Positions 25,548-34,327 of a stretch of DNA of 64,000 bases are shown piece by piece. The position numbers and the translations under genes are program-made. Location: the NCBI GenBank assembly GCA_040766105.1, contig JAXGRD010000001.1:1-64000 (forward strand), written 5' to 3'. Positions within the stretch are counted from its first letter, which is position 1. Every line of letters begins with the position of its first letter. The stretch comes from JAXGRD01 sp040766105. GTDB taxonomy: Bacteria; Bacillota; Clostridia; Peptostreptococcales; Anaerovoracaceae. The notes below the pieces were generated by a model. It was not told the origin of the DNA, did no database searches, and saw only the letters and a program-made list of their open reading frames with translations.

Positions 25548-26471
25548 TTATCTTCCCGGCATCTGCTCCAGATTGAAGGGCGTCGCCTGATAAACGTAGT
25601 AGTTGAGCCAGTTGGAGAAGAGAAGGCTTGCGTGTGCCCTCCATCGGAACATGATTTCTCCTTCCGGGTCATCTCCGGCAAAGTAGTTCTTGGGCACGTC
25701 GATGGGAAGGCCTGCGTTCACGTCGCGGAAGTACTCGTTGGCCAAGGTTTGCTTGTCGTACTCCTGATGACCCAAGACGAAGATTTGTCGCCCGTCCTCG
25801 GTGCTGAGGATGTGGGGACCCGCCTCCTTGGACTCGGCCAAGATGCGCAGTTTCTTCTCCTTCTTTATGTCTTCCTTCCTCACTTCCGTATGTCTGGAAT
25901 GGGGTGCATAGAAGGTCTCGTCAAATCCTCTCATGAGGGGGTTGTGAGGCCGCTTCACCTTTTGTTCAAAGACACCGAATATCTTCTCGGGAAGTTGATA
26001 CTTGGGAACGCCGTAATAATAGTAGAGTGCCGCCTGTGCGCCCCAGCAGATGAAAAAGCTGCTGTAGACATTTTCCTTGGCGAACTCAAAGATTCCCGTC
26101 AATTCTTCCCAATAATCCACGTCTTCAAAGGGCATTTGCTCCACGGGGGCACCGGTTAGGATCATCCCGTCGTACTTGTCACTTTCGATTTCGTCGATGG
26201 TCTTGTAAAAGGAGTCCATGTGTGCCTGGGAGACGTTCTTAGAGTCATGGGAATCCATGCGCAGGAGGGTCATTTCCACTTGGATGGGGCTGTTTGCCAG
26301 CACCCTTGCCAGCTGGGTCTCCGTCGCGATTTTTGTAGGCATTAAGTTCACGATGACGATTTTTAGGGGACGAATATCCTGAGATATGGCCCTGGCTTCC
26401 GCCATGGTGAAGATGTTTTCTTTCTGCAAGGCTCCCGCCGCCGGGAGCGAATTGGGAATGATTAATGGCAT
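25548..26471 (-). CDS. metA: homoserine O-acetyltransferase (MetA type)
   Basis: 307 residues, full length. It activates homoserine for methionine synthesis. The catalytic Cys is in SFFICWGAQAAL and a His in YAPHSRHTEV. In LTGAPVEQ the residue at the acyl-CoA-selecting position is Glu; in this family Glu marks acetyl-CoA use and Gly marks succinyl-CoA use, so the product should be O-acetylhomoserine. That agrees with the upstream metY, which uses it. AAGGAGG precedes the ATG. Second gene of the metY-metA operon, 12 bases after metY. Confidence 0.93.
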   Translation of the reverse strand: MPLIIPNSLPAAGALQKENIFTMAEARAISQDIRPLKIVIVNLMPTKIATETQLARVLANSPIQVEMTLLRMDSHDSKNVSQAHMDSFYKTIDEIESDKYDGMILTGAPVEQMPFEDVDYWEELTGIFEFAKENVYSSFFICWGAQAALYYYYGVPKYQLPEKIFGVFEQKVKRPHNPLMRGFDETFYAPHSRHTEVRKEDIKKEKKLRILAESKEAGPHILSTEDGRQIFVLGHQEYDKQTLANEYFRDVNAGLPIDVPKNYFAGDDPEGEIMFRWRAHASLLFSNWLNYYVYQATPFNLEQMPGR

Positions 26472-26483
26472 TCCGGACCTCCT

Positions 26484-27764
26484 TTATTTCACTTGATCCA
26501 ATGCTTGGTCAAAGTCTTCTATGATATCCTCAATGGCTTCAATGCCCACGGACACGCGGATGAGGGAAGGTGTAATTCCGCCCGCCAGCTGTGCCTCTTC
26601 ACTGAGCTGCCTGTGGGTGGTGGATGCAGGATGGAGTACGCTGGTGCGAATATCCCCTACATGAACCACCAAACTGGAAAGTTCCAGTGAGCAGATGAGC
26701 TTTTCTGCCGCTTCTCTTCCTCCCTTTACGCCAAAGGCCAACACGCCACTGGCTCCCTTGGGAAGATACTTCTGCGCTCTCTCATATTCTTCATCGCCGG
26801 GAAGTCCCGGGTATTTTACCCAGTCCACCTTGGGATGATTCTGAAGGAATTGAGCGACCTTCAAGGCATTCTCCGAGTGTCTCTCCATTCTCAGGTGAAG
26901 GGTATCCAGACCCTGGGATGTGAGGAAGGCGTTCATGGGTGACATGGTGCATCCCAAGTCTCGCAGCATCTGTCCTCTAAGCTTGACGCAAAATGCCATG
27001 TTGCCGAACTTCTCGCTGAATTGCAGTCCGTGGTAGCTTGCGTCCGGCTCGGTCATGCCCGGGTATTTATCGTTCATAGACCAGTCGGTCTTTCCGCTTT
27101 CAATGACCATACCTCCTACGCTGGTTGCATGACCATCGGAGTACTTGGTCGTAGAGTGGGTTACGATATCCGCACCCAATTCGATGGGTCTGCACAGGAA
27201 GGGCGTAGCCAGTGTGTTGTCCACAATGAGTATGACTCCCATTTCCTTGGCAGCGGCGGTAAACTTTTCAAAATCCAAGACCGCCAGTGCCGGGTTCCCC
27301 AAGGACTCTCCGAAGATAGCCTTGGTGTTGGGTTTTGCCTGGGCTAGGATTTCTTCCTTGGATATGCCGGGATCGATGAAGGTGGTTTCGATGCCCATCT
27401 TCTTCAATGTGACGGCAAAGAGGTTGTATGTTCCACCGTAGATGTTGCCGGCGGATATGATGTGATCTCCCGCTTCTGCAATATTGAGGATGGAAATCAG
27501 GTTGGCTGCCTGTCCGGCGGAGGTGGCAATTGCTGCGCTTCCCCCTTCCAGGGATGCCATCTTCTCTTCCAAAGCGCTGACGGTGGGGCTTCCCAACCTT
27601 GCGTAGAAGGGTGTGCCGCTGTCCAAGTTGAACAGGTCCGCCACATCCTGGGTGTTGTAATATCTATAAGTAGTGCTCTGGACGATGGGCATCACCTGGG
27701 GTTCCCCGTTGCCCGCCTTGTATCCGGCATGTATGCATTTCGTTTCGATTTTTTGATTCTTCAT
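26484..27764 (-). CDS. metY: O-acetylhomoserine sulfhydrylase
   Basis: 426 residues. A PLP enzyme that turns O-acetylhomoserine and sulfide into homocysteine. The N-terminal TKCIHAGYKAGNGEPQVMPI, the PLP phosphate-binding TSAGQAANL and the Schiff-base Lys in HSTTKYSDGHATSVGGM match the Cys/Met-metabolism PLP family, and the length is right for MetY rather than the shorter MetB/MetC. AGGAGG precedes the ATG. The 498-base leader region upstream has repeated hairpins but no S-box (SAM) riboswitch that I can see. Confidence 0.92.
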   Translation of the reverse strand: MKNQKIETKCIHAGYKAGNGEPQVMPIVQSTTYRYYNTQDVADLFNLDSGTPFYARLGSPTVSALEEKMASLEGGSAAIATSAGQAANLISILNIAEAGDHIISAGNIYGGTYNLFAVTLKKMGIETTFIDPGISKEEILAQAKPNTKAIFGESLGNPALAVLDFEKFTAAAKEMGVILIVDNTLATPFLCRPIELGADIVTHSTTKYSDGHATSVGGMVIESGKTDWSMNDKYPGMTEPDASYHGLQFSEKFGNMAFCVKLRGQMLRDLGCTMSPMNAFLTSQGLDTLHLRMERHSENALKVAQFLQNHPKVDWVKYPGLPGDEEYERAQKYLPKGASGVLAFGVKGGREAAEKLICSLELSSLVVHVGDIRTSVLHPASTTHRQLSEEAQLAGGITPSLIRVSVGIEAIEDIIEDFDQALDQVK

Positions 27765-28200
27765 GATGTTCCTCCTATCTTTTTCGCTATCCTCGTATTT
27801 TATACTAATAAGAGGGGAAATTCAACAAGAAGGATGGATTGGACTTTGGCTGTGTGTGACCACCACCATTTTAGTCACAGCCTTCTCTGTGGGGAGCCAT
27901 GGCTAAAAAAATCTCTCGATTCTTAGTCATTGTTGGATGAATTGAGATGTTTAGCTAAACGAGTCGAGGGATTTTTGAAAAATTCGAGGAAAAAAGGCCG
28001 ATTTTTTAGTCATTGCCTCTCCCAGACCGGTGTCTAACTAAAAATCCATTTGGACAGGGAAAGATGGCCGAGCGCTAAACCCGGCCATCTTTATATAAAC
28101 CCCTTTTGAACAATTTCTTGTTCTTTCGGGATTGTACTACAAATAATGTACTTGCGTTCAATCTTTGCATGAACTACATTAATTTATGCATAAACGACAA
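27765..28200. other. non-coding interval with repeated hairpins between metY and groEL
   Basis: No gene is seen. TTAGTCA occurs three times (27871, 27923, 28006), each beside a T- or A-run. There is a perfect palindrome GTTTAGCTAAAC at 27949-27960 and a 10-bp stem AAGATGGCCG/CGGCCATCTT at 28061-28070 with 28082-28091. A further stem joins GGCTGTG... to GTCACAGCC around 27848-27882. Possible roles are a metY leader, a small RNA or decayed repeats. Confidence 0.5.
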
Positions 28201-28228
28201 AGGAAGCCGTTCTCACGAACGGCTTCCT
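28201..28228 (-). terminator. intrinsic terminator of groESL
   Basis: AGGAAGCCGTTC (201-212) and GAACGGCTTCCT (217-228) form a perfect 12-bp stem with a four-base loop, 34 bases after the groEL stop. The minus-strand tail is TTGTCGTTTA, moderately T-rich. Confidence 0.8.
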
Positions 28229-28262
28229 CCATATTGCATTTGTCGGTTTTGTGAGCTTGGGA

Positions 28263-29909
28263 CTACATCATGCCGCCCATTCCACCCATTCCGCCGCCCA
28301 TGCCGCCACCCATTGGAGGCATTGCGGGTTCATCTTCCTTGATGTCAACTACGCCGGCTTCTGTGGTGAGGAGCATTGCCGATGCGCTGGCTGCATTCTG
28401 CAGTGCGGATCTGGTAACCATTGCGGGATCTACGATACCTGCTTCGATCATGTCCTGATACTGCTCATTGGATGCGTTGAAGCCTACGCCTGCCTTGCTG
28501 CCGATAACCTTGGCAACAACGACGCTTCCTTCAAAGCCTGCATTCTCAGCAATCTGACGAACAGGCTCTTCCAAAGCTCTCTGAATGATGGTTGCGCCGG
28601 TCTTCTCGTCCCCTGCCAGTCCCTTGATGTACTTGGCAACGGTGGGGATTGCGTTGGCCAGTGCCACGCCGCCTCCGGGAACGATGCCTTCTGCAACACC
28701 CGCCTTAGTGGCGTTCAGTGCGTCTTCAATTCTCAGCTTTCTTTCTTTCAGCTCGGTCTCCGTAGCTGCTCCCACCTTGATGACAGCAACGCCGCCGGTG
28801 AGCTTCGCCAATCTTTCCTGGCTCTTTTCCTTATCGAAATCGGAAGTGGTCTCTTCGATTTGAGATCTAATCTGGGCAACTCTTGCTTCAATGTCCTTCT
28901 TCTTCCCTGCGCCGCCAACGATGACGGTGTTTTCCTTGTCCACCTTAACGGAGGATGCCTGTCCCAGCATATCCAAGGTAGCTTCCTTCAGATCATATCC
29001 CAGCTCTTCGCTGATTACGATACCGCCGGTGAGGATTGCCAAGTCTTCCATCATAGCCTTTCTTCTCTCGCCGAATCCGGGGGATTTTACGGCTACGCAG
29101 TCGAAGGTACCTCTGATCTTGTTCACAACCAATGTTGCAAGTGCTTCCCCGTCAATGTCTTCTGCGATGATGAGTAACTTCTTGCCAACCTTTACAACCT
29201 GCTCCAAGAGGGGCAGAAGGTCCTGAATGTTGGAGATCTTCTTGTCAGTCATGAGGATGTAGGGGTTCTCCAGGACAGCTTCCATCTTCTCCATGTCGCT
29301 GACCATGTATGCGGACAGATATCCTCTGTCAAACTGCATACCTTCTACAACTTCCAAAGTAGTTCCCATGGACTTGCTTTCTTCCACGGTGATAACGCCG
29401 TCTCTGCCGACCTTTTCCATCGCTTCCGCAATCAGTTCGCCGATTTCTGTTTCCCCTGCGGAAACGGATGCAACCTGTGCGATGCTTTCCTTGGTCTTAA
29501 CAGTCTTTGCGTTCTTCTTTATATGTTCAACCGCTGCGTCTACCGCGCCCTGGATTCCCTTCTTGAGAACCATGGGGTTTGCGCCTGCTGCAACGTTCTT
29601 GAATCCTTCTTTAATGATGATCTGTGCCAAAAGAGTCGCCGTTGTGGTACCGTCTCCTGCCACGTCATTGGTCTTGGTCGCAACTTCCTTCACCAGCTGT
29701 GCGCCCATGTTTTCCACGGCATCTTCCAGCTCGATTTCTCTTGCGATGGTTACACCGTCGTTGGTGATGGTTGGGGAACCGAACTTTCTGTCGAGAAGAA
29801 CGTTTCTTCCCTTAGGTCCCAAGGTGATTTTTACTGTGTCTGCCAGTTTGTCCACGCCTGTCAGCAGTTTTTTTCTGGCGTCCTCGCCGTAATAAAGATC
29901 TTTTGCCAT
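28263..29909 (-). CDS. groL: chaperonin GroEL
   Basis: 548 residues. The ATP-dependent double-ring cytosolic chaperonin. The start AKDLYYGEDARKKLL, the ATP-binding DGTTTATLLAQ, the signature GIVPGGGVALANAIP and the C-terminal GGM repeat (GGGMGGGMGGMGGMM) are all present. AGGAGG precedes the ATG. It follows groES by 13 bases in a CIRCE-controlled operon. Confidence 0.98.
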   Translation of the reverse strand: MAKDLYYGEDARKKLLTGVDKLADTVKITLGPKGRNVLLDRKFGSPTITNDGVTIAREIELEDAVENMGAQLVKEVATKTNDVAGDGTTTATLLAQIIIKEGFKNVAAGANPMVLKKGIQGAVDAAVEHIKKNAKTVKTKESIAQVASVSAGETEIGELIAEAMEKVGRDGVITVEESKSMGTTLEVVEGMQFDRGYLSAYMVSDMEKMEAVLENPYILMTDKKISNIQDLLPLLEQVVKVGKKLLIIAEDIDGEALATLVVNKIRGTFDCVAVKSPGFGERRKAMMEDLAILTGGIVISEELGYDLKEATLDMLGQASSVKVDKENTVIVGGAGKKKDIEARVAQIRSQIEETTSDFDKEKSQERLAKLTGGVAVIKVGAATETELKERKLRIEDALNATKAGVAEGIVPGGGVALANAIPTVAKYIKGLAGDEKTGATIIQRALEEPVRQIAENAGFEGSVVVAKVIGSKAGVGFNASNEQYQDMIEAGIVDPAMVTRSALQNAASASAMLLTTEAGVVDIKEDEPAMPPMGGGMGGGMGGMGGMM

Positions 29910-29922
29910 TCGTATGCTCCTC

Positions 29923-30204
29923 CTATTTCTTCACTGTAGCCAAGATATCTCTTTGACTCAAAATTGTATATTCTTCGCCTTCAAACTTAACATTGGTTCC
30001 GCCGTACTGTGAGAAGATCACGGTGTCGTTTACCTTTACTTCCATCTTCTCTTCCTTCGTTCCCGGTCCTACTGCAATAACGGTTGCGATCTGTGGCTGT
30101 TCCTTCGCCTGTCCGGGAAGAACGATTCCGCTTGCGGTTTTCTCTTCGGCTTCCGCCTTTTTGATGACGACTCTGTCTGCCAGTGGTTTGATTCCAAAGC
30201 TCAT
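29923..30204 (-). CDS. groS: co-chaperonin GroES
   Basis: 93 residues from the ATG preceded by GGAGG; the upstream in-frame region lies inside the leader. GIKPLADRVVIKKAEAEEK is the standard start. The mobile loop is KTASGIVLPGQAKEQPQ, and the KVNDTVIFSQYGGTNVKFEG block and C-terminal DILATVK close the fold. It caps GroEL during folding. First gene of the groESL operon, with CIRCE between promoter and start. Confidence 0.98.
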   Translation of the reverse strand: MSFGIKPLADRVVIKKAEAEEKTASGIVLPGQAKEQPQIATVIAVGPGTKEEKMEVKVNDTVIFSQYGGTNVKFEGEEYTILSQRDILATVKK

Positions 30205-30245
30205 GTTTAATACCTCCATATTTTTATATTTATTATATTCCGTTG

Positions 30246-30272
30246 TTAGCACTCGAAGATAATGAGTGCTAA
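30246..30272 (-). promoter_or_regulatory. CIRCE operator (HrcA site)
   Basis: TTAGCACTC, a nine-base spacer, and GAGTGCTAA: a perfect match to the CIRCE consensus. It sits just downstream of the promoter and 42 bases upstream of groES. It predicts HrcA repression with heat induction; hrcA itself is not in the window. Confidence 0.97.
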
Positions 30273-30276
30273 CATT

Positions 30277-30304
30277 ATTCTACCGATTTCTCTGGCAATG
30301 TCAA
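30277..30304 (-). promoter_or_regulatory. sigma-A promoter of groESL
   Basis: On the minus strand TTGACA (30299-30304), a 16-base spacer and TAGAAT (30277-30282), directly upstream of the CIRCE operator. Confidence 0.8.
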
Positions 30305-30382
30305 TAGAATTCTCGAAAAAAAATATTTTTGTATAGGAATTCAGTGTATAATATATGAAGAGTATCAAACAAAGGAGGGAAT

Positions 30383-31777
30383 ATGTCTAAATATAAATGT
30401 GGGGTGTGCGGATACCTCCATGACGAAAAGGAAACGGGCACCAATTTTTCCGATTTGGAAGCCTGTCCCCTATGCACAAATCCGCCTGCTGTTTTTGAAC
30501 AGGAAGAGGGAGAAGATGAGGAACCGGAAGAAAGTGTTTCCGGAGAAGATAACGGTTTGGCCTATCCAAAGGACTATGCTCGCCACGATCCATCCGTGAG
30601 GCACATGGACACCATCCACCAGATGGCGGTCAGCGGAGAGAGCATCATAGAGGCCATGGGAACCAAGGCGCCCATGCCGGGATGGGACGACATTCTCATC
30701 TTGGGAGCCCAGCTGGACCCTTGTCCCTTGGAAGCAGACGAAGAAGTAAATATTCAAACGGTCATTGGGAAGAACGCTAAACAGCCTATGGTCCTGAAAG
30801 GACCTGCCTTTGTATCCCACATGTCTTTCGGTGCCCTCAGTGCCGAAGTCAAGGAATCTCTGGCAAAGGGCTCCGCTATGGCGGGAACGGCTATGTGCAG
30901 CGGAGAGGGAGGAATCCTTCCTGCAGAAATGGCCGCCTCTCACAAGTACATCTTTGAGTATGTTCCCAACATGTACAGCGTGACGGATACCTACCTTCGG
31001 GAGTCGGACGCCATCGAAATTAAAATCGGTCAGGGAACCAAGCCGGGCATGGGCGGTCACCTTCCCGGCGACAAGGTGACACCGGAAGTGGCTGAGATTC
31101 GTGGAAAGCCCGAGGGCAAGGACATCATCAGCCCCTCTAAGTTCCCCTTCCTCAAATCCAAGGAAGATTTGAAAACCTTGGTGGACGATTTGAGGGATTT
31201 GTCGGAAGGAAGACCCATCGGCATCAAGATTGCCGCCGGCAGAATTGAAAAAGACTTGGCCTTCTGCCTCTTTGCAGAACCGGATTTCATTACCATAGAC
31301 GGGAGAGGCGGTGGCACAGGTGCCAGCCCCAAGCTGGTGCGAGATGCAACCGGAATCCCCACCATATTCGCCCTCTACCGCGCACGAAAGTTCTTGGATG
31401 AAGCGGGATCCGATGTGGATTTAATCATTACGGGTGGGCTTCGCGTATCCTCGGATATTGCCAAGGCCATCGCCATGGGTGCCACAGCAGTGGCAATGGC
31501 AAGCGCCTCCCTCATGGCGGCCGCCTGTCAACAGTACAGAATCTGCAACACGGGAAACTGTCCCGTAGGAGCGGCGACCCAGGACAAGGATCTTCGGGGG
31601 AGAATGAAGGACGATGCGGCTGCACAGAGAGTGGCAAACTTCTACCAAGTCACCTTTGACGAACTGCGCACCTTTGCAAGGCTCACGGGAAACAAAAACC
31701 TCCACGATCTTTCCGTGGAGGATCTGGTGACCACCAGCCGGGAAATCGCCGACTGGACCAATATTCCCCATGTGTAA
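30383..31777 (+). CDS. rubredoxin-domain fused to FMN-binding glutamate synthase-like domain
   Basis: 464 residues. Residues 1-40 carry a rubredoxin-like metal knuckle (YKCGVCGYLHD, then CPLCTNPP). An acidic linker (EEGEDEEPEES) follows, then a full FMN-binding GltB central-domain barrel (VSHMSFGALS, SGEGGI, GQGTKPGMGGHLPG). CQQYRICNTGNCPVGAATQ binds the iron-sulfur cluster. The amidotransferase domain of true glutamate synthase is absent, so it is a stand-alone flavin/iron-sulfur oxidoreductase with its own electron-carrier domain. Substrate unknown. AAAGGAGGG precedes the ATG. Its stop abuts that of the convergent glycosylase gene. Confidence 0.88.
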   Translation: MSKYKCGVCGYLHDEKETGTNFSDLEACPLCTNPPAVFEQEEGEDEEPEESVSGEDNGLAYPKDYARHDPSVRHMDTIHQMAVSGESIIEAMGTKAPMPGWDDILILGAQLDPCPLEADEEVNIQTVIGKNAKQPMVLKGPAFVSHMSFGALSAEVKESLAKGSAMAGTAMCSGEGGILPAEMAASHKYIFEYVPNMYSVTDTYLRESDAIEIKIGQGTKPGMGGHLPGDKVTPEVAEIRGKPEGKDIISPSKFPFLKSKEDLKTLVDDLRDLSEGRPIGIKIAAGRIEKDLAFCLFAEPDFITIDGRGGGTGASPKLVRDATGIPTIFALYRARKFLDEAGSDVDLIITGGLRVSSDIAKAIAMGATAVAMASASLMAAACQQYRICNTGNCPVGAATQDKDLRGRMKDDAAAQRVANFYQVTFDELRTFARLTGNKNLHDLSVEDLVTTSREIADWTNIPHV

Positions 31778-32572
31778 TCACTTCCTGTGATATCGCATAT
31801 AATAAAACAAATACTGCTGGGCTATCCCTCCATATGGTCCGAAGGTTTCTTCGGCAAAGGAGAGCATAGCCCTTTTGTTTTCAATGCCGTAAAGTTCCTT
31901 CATCACCTTTTCCACCCAGGTATCGATGGGGAAGCTATCATATCTCCCCATGGAAAACAGGGAGATGCAGTCAGCCACCTTGGGTCCTACGCCGTGATAG
32001 CTGGGCAATGCCTCGTAGGTCACTTCCCCGGCTTCTTCCACCATGGCGGCAGTCTTGATTAGATACCCCGCTCGGTACCCCAGTTTACAGGGTGCCAGGT
32101 CTTCCTTTGTGAGTGCAGCTAAGGTTTTGGGGGAAGGTAAACTATGAAAGGTTCTTCCTAATATCTCCCCAGCCGGCTCACCGAAGTGATCTGCCAAGTC
32201 CTTGATGTTCTTTCGGATTCTGGGAATGTTGTTGTTGGATGAAATAATGAAGGAGATGAGGGTCTCCCATGGGTCTTGGCGAAGTATGCGAATGCCGTGC
32301 CCATAGGGTATGGCTTCTCGAAGGATGGGGTCCTTCTCCGAGAGCAGCCGTTTGATTTCGCCGTAATCCCTGTCTATGTCCAAGTATTCACGCCAAAAGT
32401 CTAGGTCTTCCGACCCTTGGATGTGTATGCGACCGTCAGCATAGGAAATGTTGGCAAGACAGTCTCCGGCAATTCCCGTGTAACTGCCGTCCTCTTCTCG
32501 CTCCCAACGAAAACACTGGCCACAGTCAAAGATGTGGTCAGTGTGAAAGTCCCTGATATTCTCTATTATCAT
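31778..32572 (-). CDS. ogg: 8-oxoguanine DNA glycosylase, OGG1-like
   Basis: 264 residues. It removes oxidised guanine from DNA and cuts the strand by beta-elimination. The helix-hairpin-helix segment LPSYHGVGPKVADCISLF holds the catalytic Lys (in GPKVADC) and FPIDTWVEK holds the Asp. FDCGQCFRWE is the usual N-terminal block. The ATG overlaps the stop of the upstream P-loop gene as ATGA and AGGAGG precedes it, so the two are translationally coupled. Confidence 0.9.
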   Translation of the reverse strand: MIIENIRDFHTDHIFDCGQCFRWEREEDGSYTGIAGDCLANISYADGRIHIQGSEDLDFWREYLDIDRDYGEIKRLLSEKDPILREAIPYGHGIRILRQDPWETLISFIISSNNNIPRIRKNIKDLADHFGEPAGEILGRTFHSLPSPKTLAALTKEDLAPCKLGYRAGYLIKTAAMVEEAGEVTYEALPSYHGVGPKVADCISLFSMGRYDSFPIDTWVEKVMKELYGIENKRAMLSFAEETFGPYGGIAQQYLFYYMRYHRK

Positions 32573-33375
32573 ATGAGCCTCCTCACCTCCACGTCGATCT
32601 GTTCCACGTTGAGGGCAGTCATCTGTTCCAACATTTGGGCGCATTTCTTTTGAAGTTCCTTGCCCACTTCGATGGCGTTGTATTGAACGGAAAAGGCAGC
32701 CAAGATGATGATGTGCACTTCCTCCGCCCTGTTATCTTCAAAGATACGATAGACTTCCTCCACGCCGGGAACCAAGCCTGCCGTGTATTCTACGATTTCT
32801 CGAATGACCCGATCGGAAATGATGAAGTCGCCTAGATAGCTGTAGGTGGGTCGCACTACGGAACGCTCGGGAAGATTCTCCTTGCCGAAGCCCCAGTCTC
32901 GAAAGATTCGCAGGGGGTCCATGAAGTAACCGCTGAACTGTCGCTTTAGTTGAAACGTAGGAGCCGGTACCACATGCTTTCCGTGAACCATCCTCTGTTT
33001 CTTGGCGATGTTCCGCTCTCCCTCAGTGGTAATGTCCTCAATGTAGATGGTGCTTTCGATTTCCGGAAGCTCCAAGCGCTTTTGAATCTTCTGGACCATG
33101 CCGTCGGAAGTGCCCAGCAAAAGAATGCTCTGAGGGTTGGTATCCTCAATGAGCTTTGTCACCTCGTCCCGGTGATCGTCCTTGCTGAAGAGGGCGGTTT
33201 TGATGGCGCCCACCTTGGTGGGTTCCCGCTTTGCGGACATGCCGCCCATGGCTTCTGTCTTGTAAATATACAGGCCGTCATCGATGATGCTTTCGATGTC
33301 TTTTTCCCTGCAAAGGTTCATGGCTTGATAGCTTTTTCCCGTACCGCTCTTTCCGACCAAAGCGTATACTTTCAT
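32569..33375 (-). CDS. P-loop protein with C-terminal Asp23/Gls24-like domain
   Basis: 268 residues. The N-terminus has a Walker A motif (LVGKSGTGKSYQA), and ILLLGTSDG is possibly part of a reduced Walker B. The last 100 residues (YLGDFIISDRVIREIVEYTA, then GLVPGVEEVYRI) resemble the Asp23/Gls24 envelope-stress domain. The combination occurs in Clostridia as an uncharacterised conserved protein. Upstream partner of the OGG-like glycosylase by a four-base overlap. Divergent from the ferredoxin gene. Confidence 0.75.
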   Translation of the reverse strand: MKVYALVGKSGTGKSYQAMNLCREKDIESIIDDGLYIYKTEAMGGMSAKREPTKVGAIKTALFSKDDHRDEVTKLIEDTNPQSILLLGTSDGMVQKIQKRLELPEIESTIYIEDITTEGERNIAKKQRMVHGKHVVPAPTFQLKRQFSGYFMDPLRIFRDWGFGKENLPERSVVRPTYSYLGDFIISDRVIREIVEYTAGLVPGVEEVYRIFEDNRAEEVHIIILAAFSVQYNAIEVGKELQKKCAQMLEQMTALNVEQIDVEVRRLI

Positions 33376-33448
33376 CTTTACATCTCCTATTTCCCTATGA
33401 TATACTCATTGATGTTAAGATATCTTATAACAACAAGGAGGAAAAATC

Positions 33449-33619
33449 ATGGCTTACAAAATTGACGATTCTTGCATCAACTGTGGTGTTTGTGTCAGCG
33501 AATGTCCGACAGACGCAATTACAGAGGGCGACGGCATCCACGTAATCGACGCTGATGCTTGCATCGACTGCGGCGCTTGCGCTGACGTATGTCCTACGGA
33601 TGCACCCAAGCCGGAATAA
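33449..33619 (+). CDS. 2[4Fe-4S] ferredoxin
   Basis: 56 residues, too small for most gene finders' cut-offs but clear. Two CxxCxxCxxxCP motifs are seen: CINCGVCVSECP and CIDCGACADVCP, each binding a 4Fe-4S cluster, in the symmetrical clostridial layout. It is a low-potential electron carrier, and a plausible partner for the AORs encoded 16-26 kb away. AAGGAGG lies seven bases before the ATG. Monocistronic, followed by a strong terminator. Confidence 0.95.
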   Translation: MAYKIDDSCINCGVCVSECPTDAITEGDGIHVIDADACIDCGACADVCPTDAPKPE

Positions 33620-33650
33620 ATCTGTCCATTAACGAAAAGAACAGATAATG

Positions 33651-33680
33651 AATAACCGTTTCATCTCTGAAACGGTTATT
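33651..33680. terminator. bidirectional terminator between ferredoxin and rex
   Basis: AATAACCGTTTCA (651-663) and TGAAACGGTTATT (668-680) form a perfect 13-bp stem with loop TCTC, A/T-rich on both sides. It ends the rightward ferredoxin gene and the leftward rex-containing operon. Confidence 0.85.
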
Positions 33681-33687
33681 TTCTGTT

Positions 33688-34320
33688 CTAGATGTTTCTG
33701 TTCATGTGGTACGCCAGCGAATGAAGGCTGTCACTCAGGTGCACGTTTTCCAGTGCCACATGAGGGGGAACCTCAATGTCTATGGGTGCAAAGTTCCACA
33801 CCCCTCGGACTCCCGCAAAGCATAGTCGATCCGCAACCTCTTGGGCACTGTCTGCATTGGTGCAGATAATCCCAATATCCACGTTGTTGGTCTCCACATA
33901 GTCTACCAGATCTTCATCGGACATGACATCAATGCCGTTGATCTTCTTACCGATCAGCGAAGGCTGAATCTCGAAAATCCCGGACACGATGAAACCGGAT
34001 TTGTTAAAATAGGTGTAGTTGGCGATTGCCGTTCCTAAATTACCCGCTCCAACAATGACCATCTTGTGGTTCTTGTCCAAACCCAGTATGCCACTGATCT
34101 CCGCATAAAGATCCTTTACATTATAGCCGTATCCCTGCTGGCCAAAGCCGCCGAAAGTATTCAGGTCCTGACGAATCTGCGATGCAGTGTATCCAATCAA
34201 TTCGCTGAACTCTCCCGAGGAAATCTTATCGACTCCCTTTTTCTGCAATTCCTTTAAATATCTCCTATACCTTGGAAGCCTTTTGACAACCGCATTGGAA
34301 ATTTTGGTGTTCTTAGGCAT
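33688..34320 (-). CDS. rex: redox-sensing transcriptional repressor Rex
   Basis: 210 residues. Rex binds NAD(H) and represses fermentation genes when NADH is low. The N-terminal winged helix (AVVKRLPRYRRYLKELQKKG, then YTASQIRQDLNTFGGFGQQG) and the Rossmann motif VGAGNLGTAIANY are intact. I chose the ATG of MPKNTKISNAV; longer extensions overlap the acpP coding frame. Seven bases after acpP, last gene of the long leftward run. Confidence 0.95.
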   Translation of the reverse strand: MPKNTKISNAVVKRLPRYRRYLKELQKKGVDKISSGEFSELIGYTASQIRQDLNTFGGFGQQGYGYNVKDLYAEISGILGLDKNHKMVIVGAGNLGTAIANYTYFNKSGFIVSGIFEIQPSLIGKKINGIDVMSDEDLVDYVETNNVDIGIICTNADSAQEVADRLCFAGVRGVWNFAPIDIEVPPHVALENVHLSDSLHSLAYHMNRNI

Positions 34321-34327
34321 CGGCAGC

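Noticed and set aside
27765..28200. SAM (S-box) riboswitch or T-box upstream of metY
   Set aside because: I looked for the conserved S-box core and the T-box GGTGGTACCGCG segment and did not see them.
3765..30312. Avoidance of GAATTC because of the EcoRI-like system
   Set aside because: GAATTC is present, for example at 3765-3770, 10640-10645 and 30307-30312, so by eye there is no depletion. A genome-wide count would be needed to say more.
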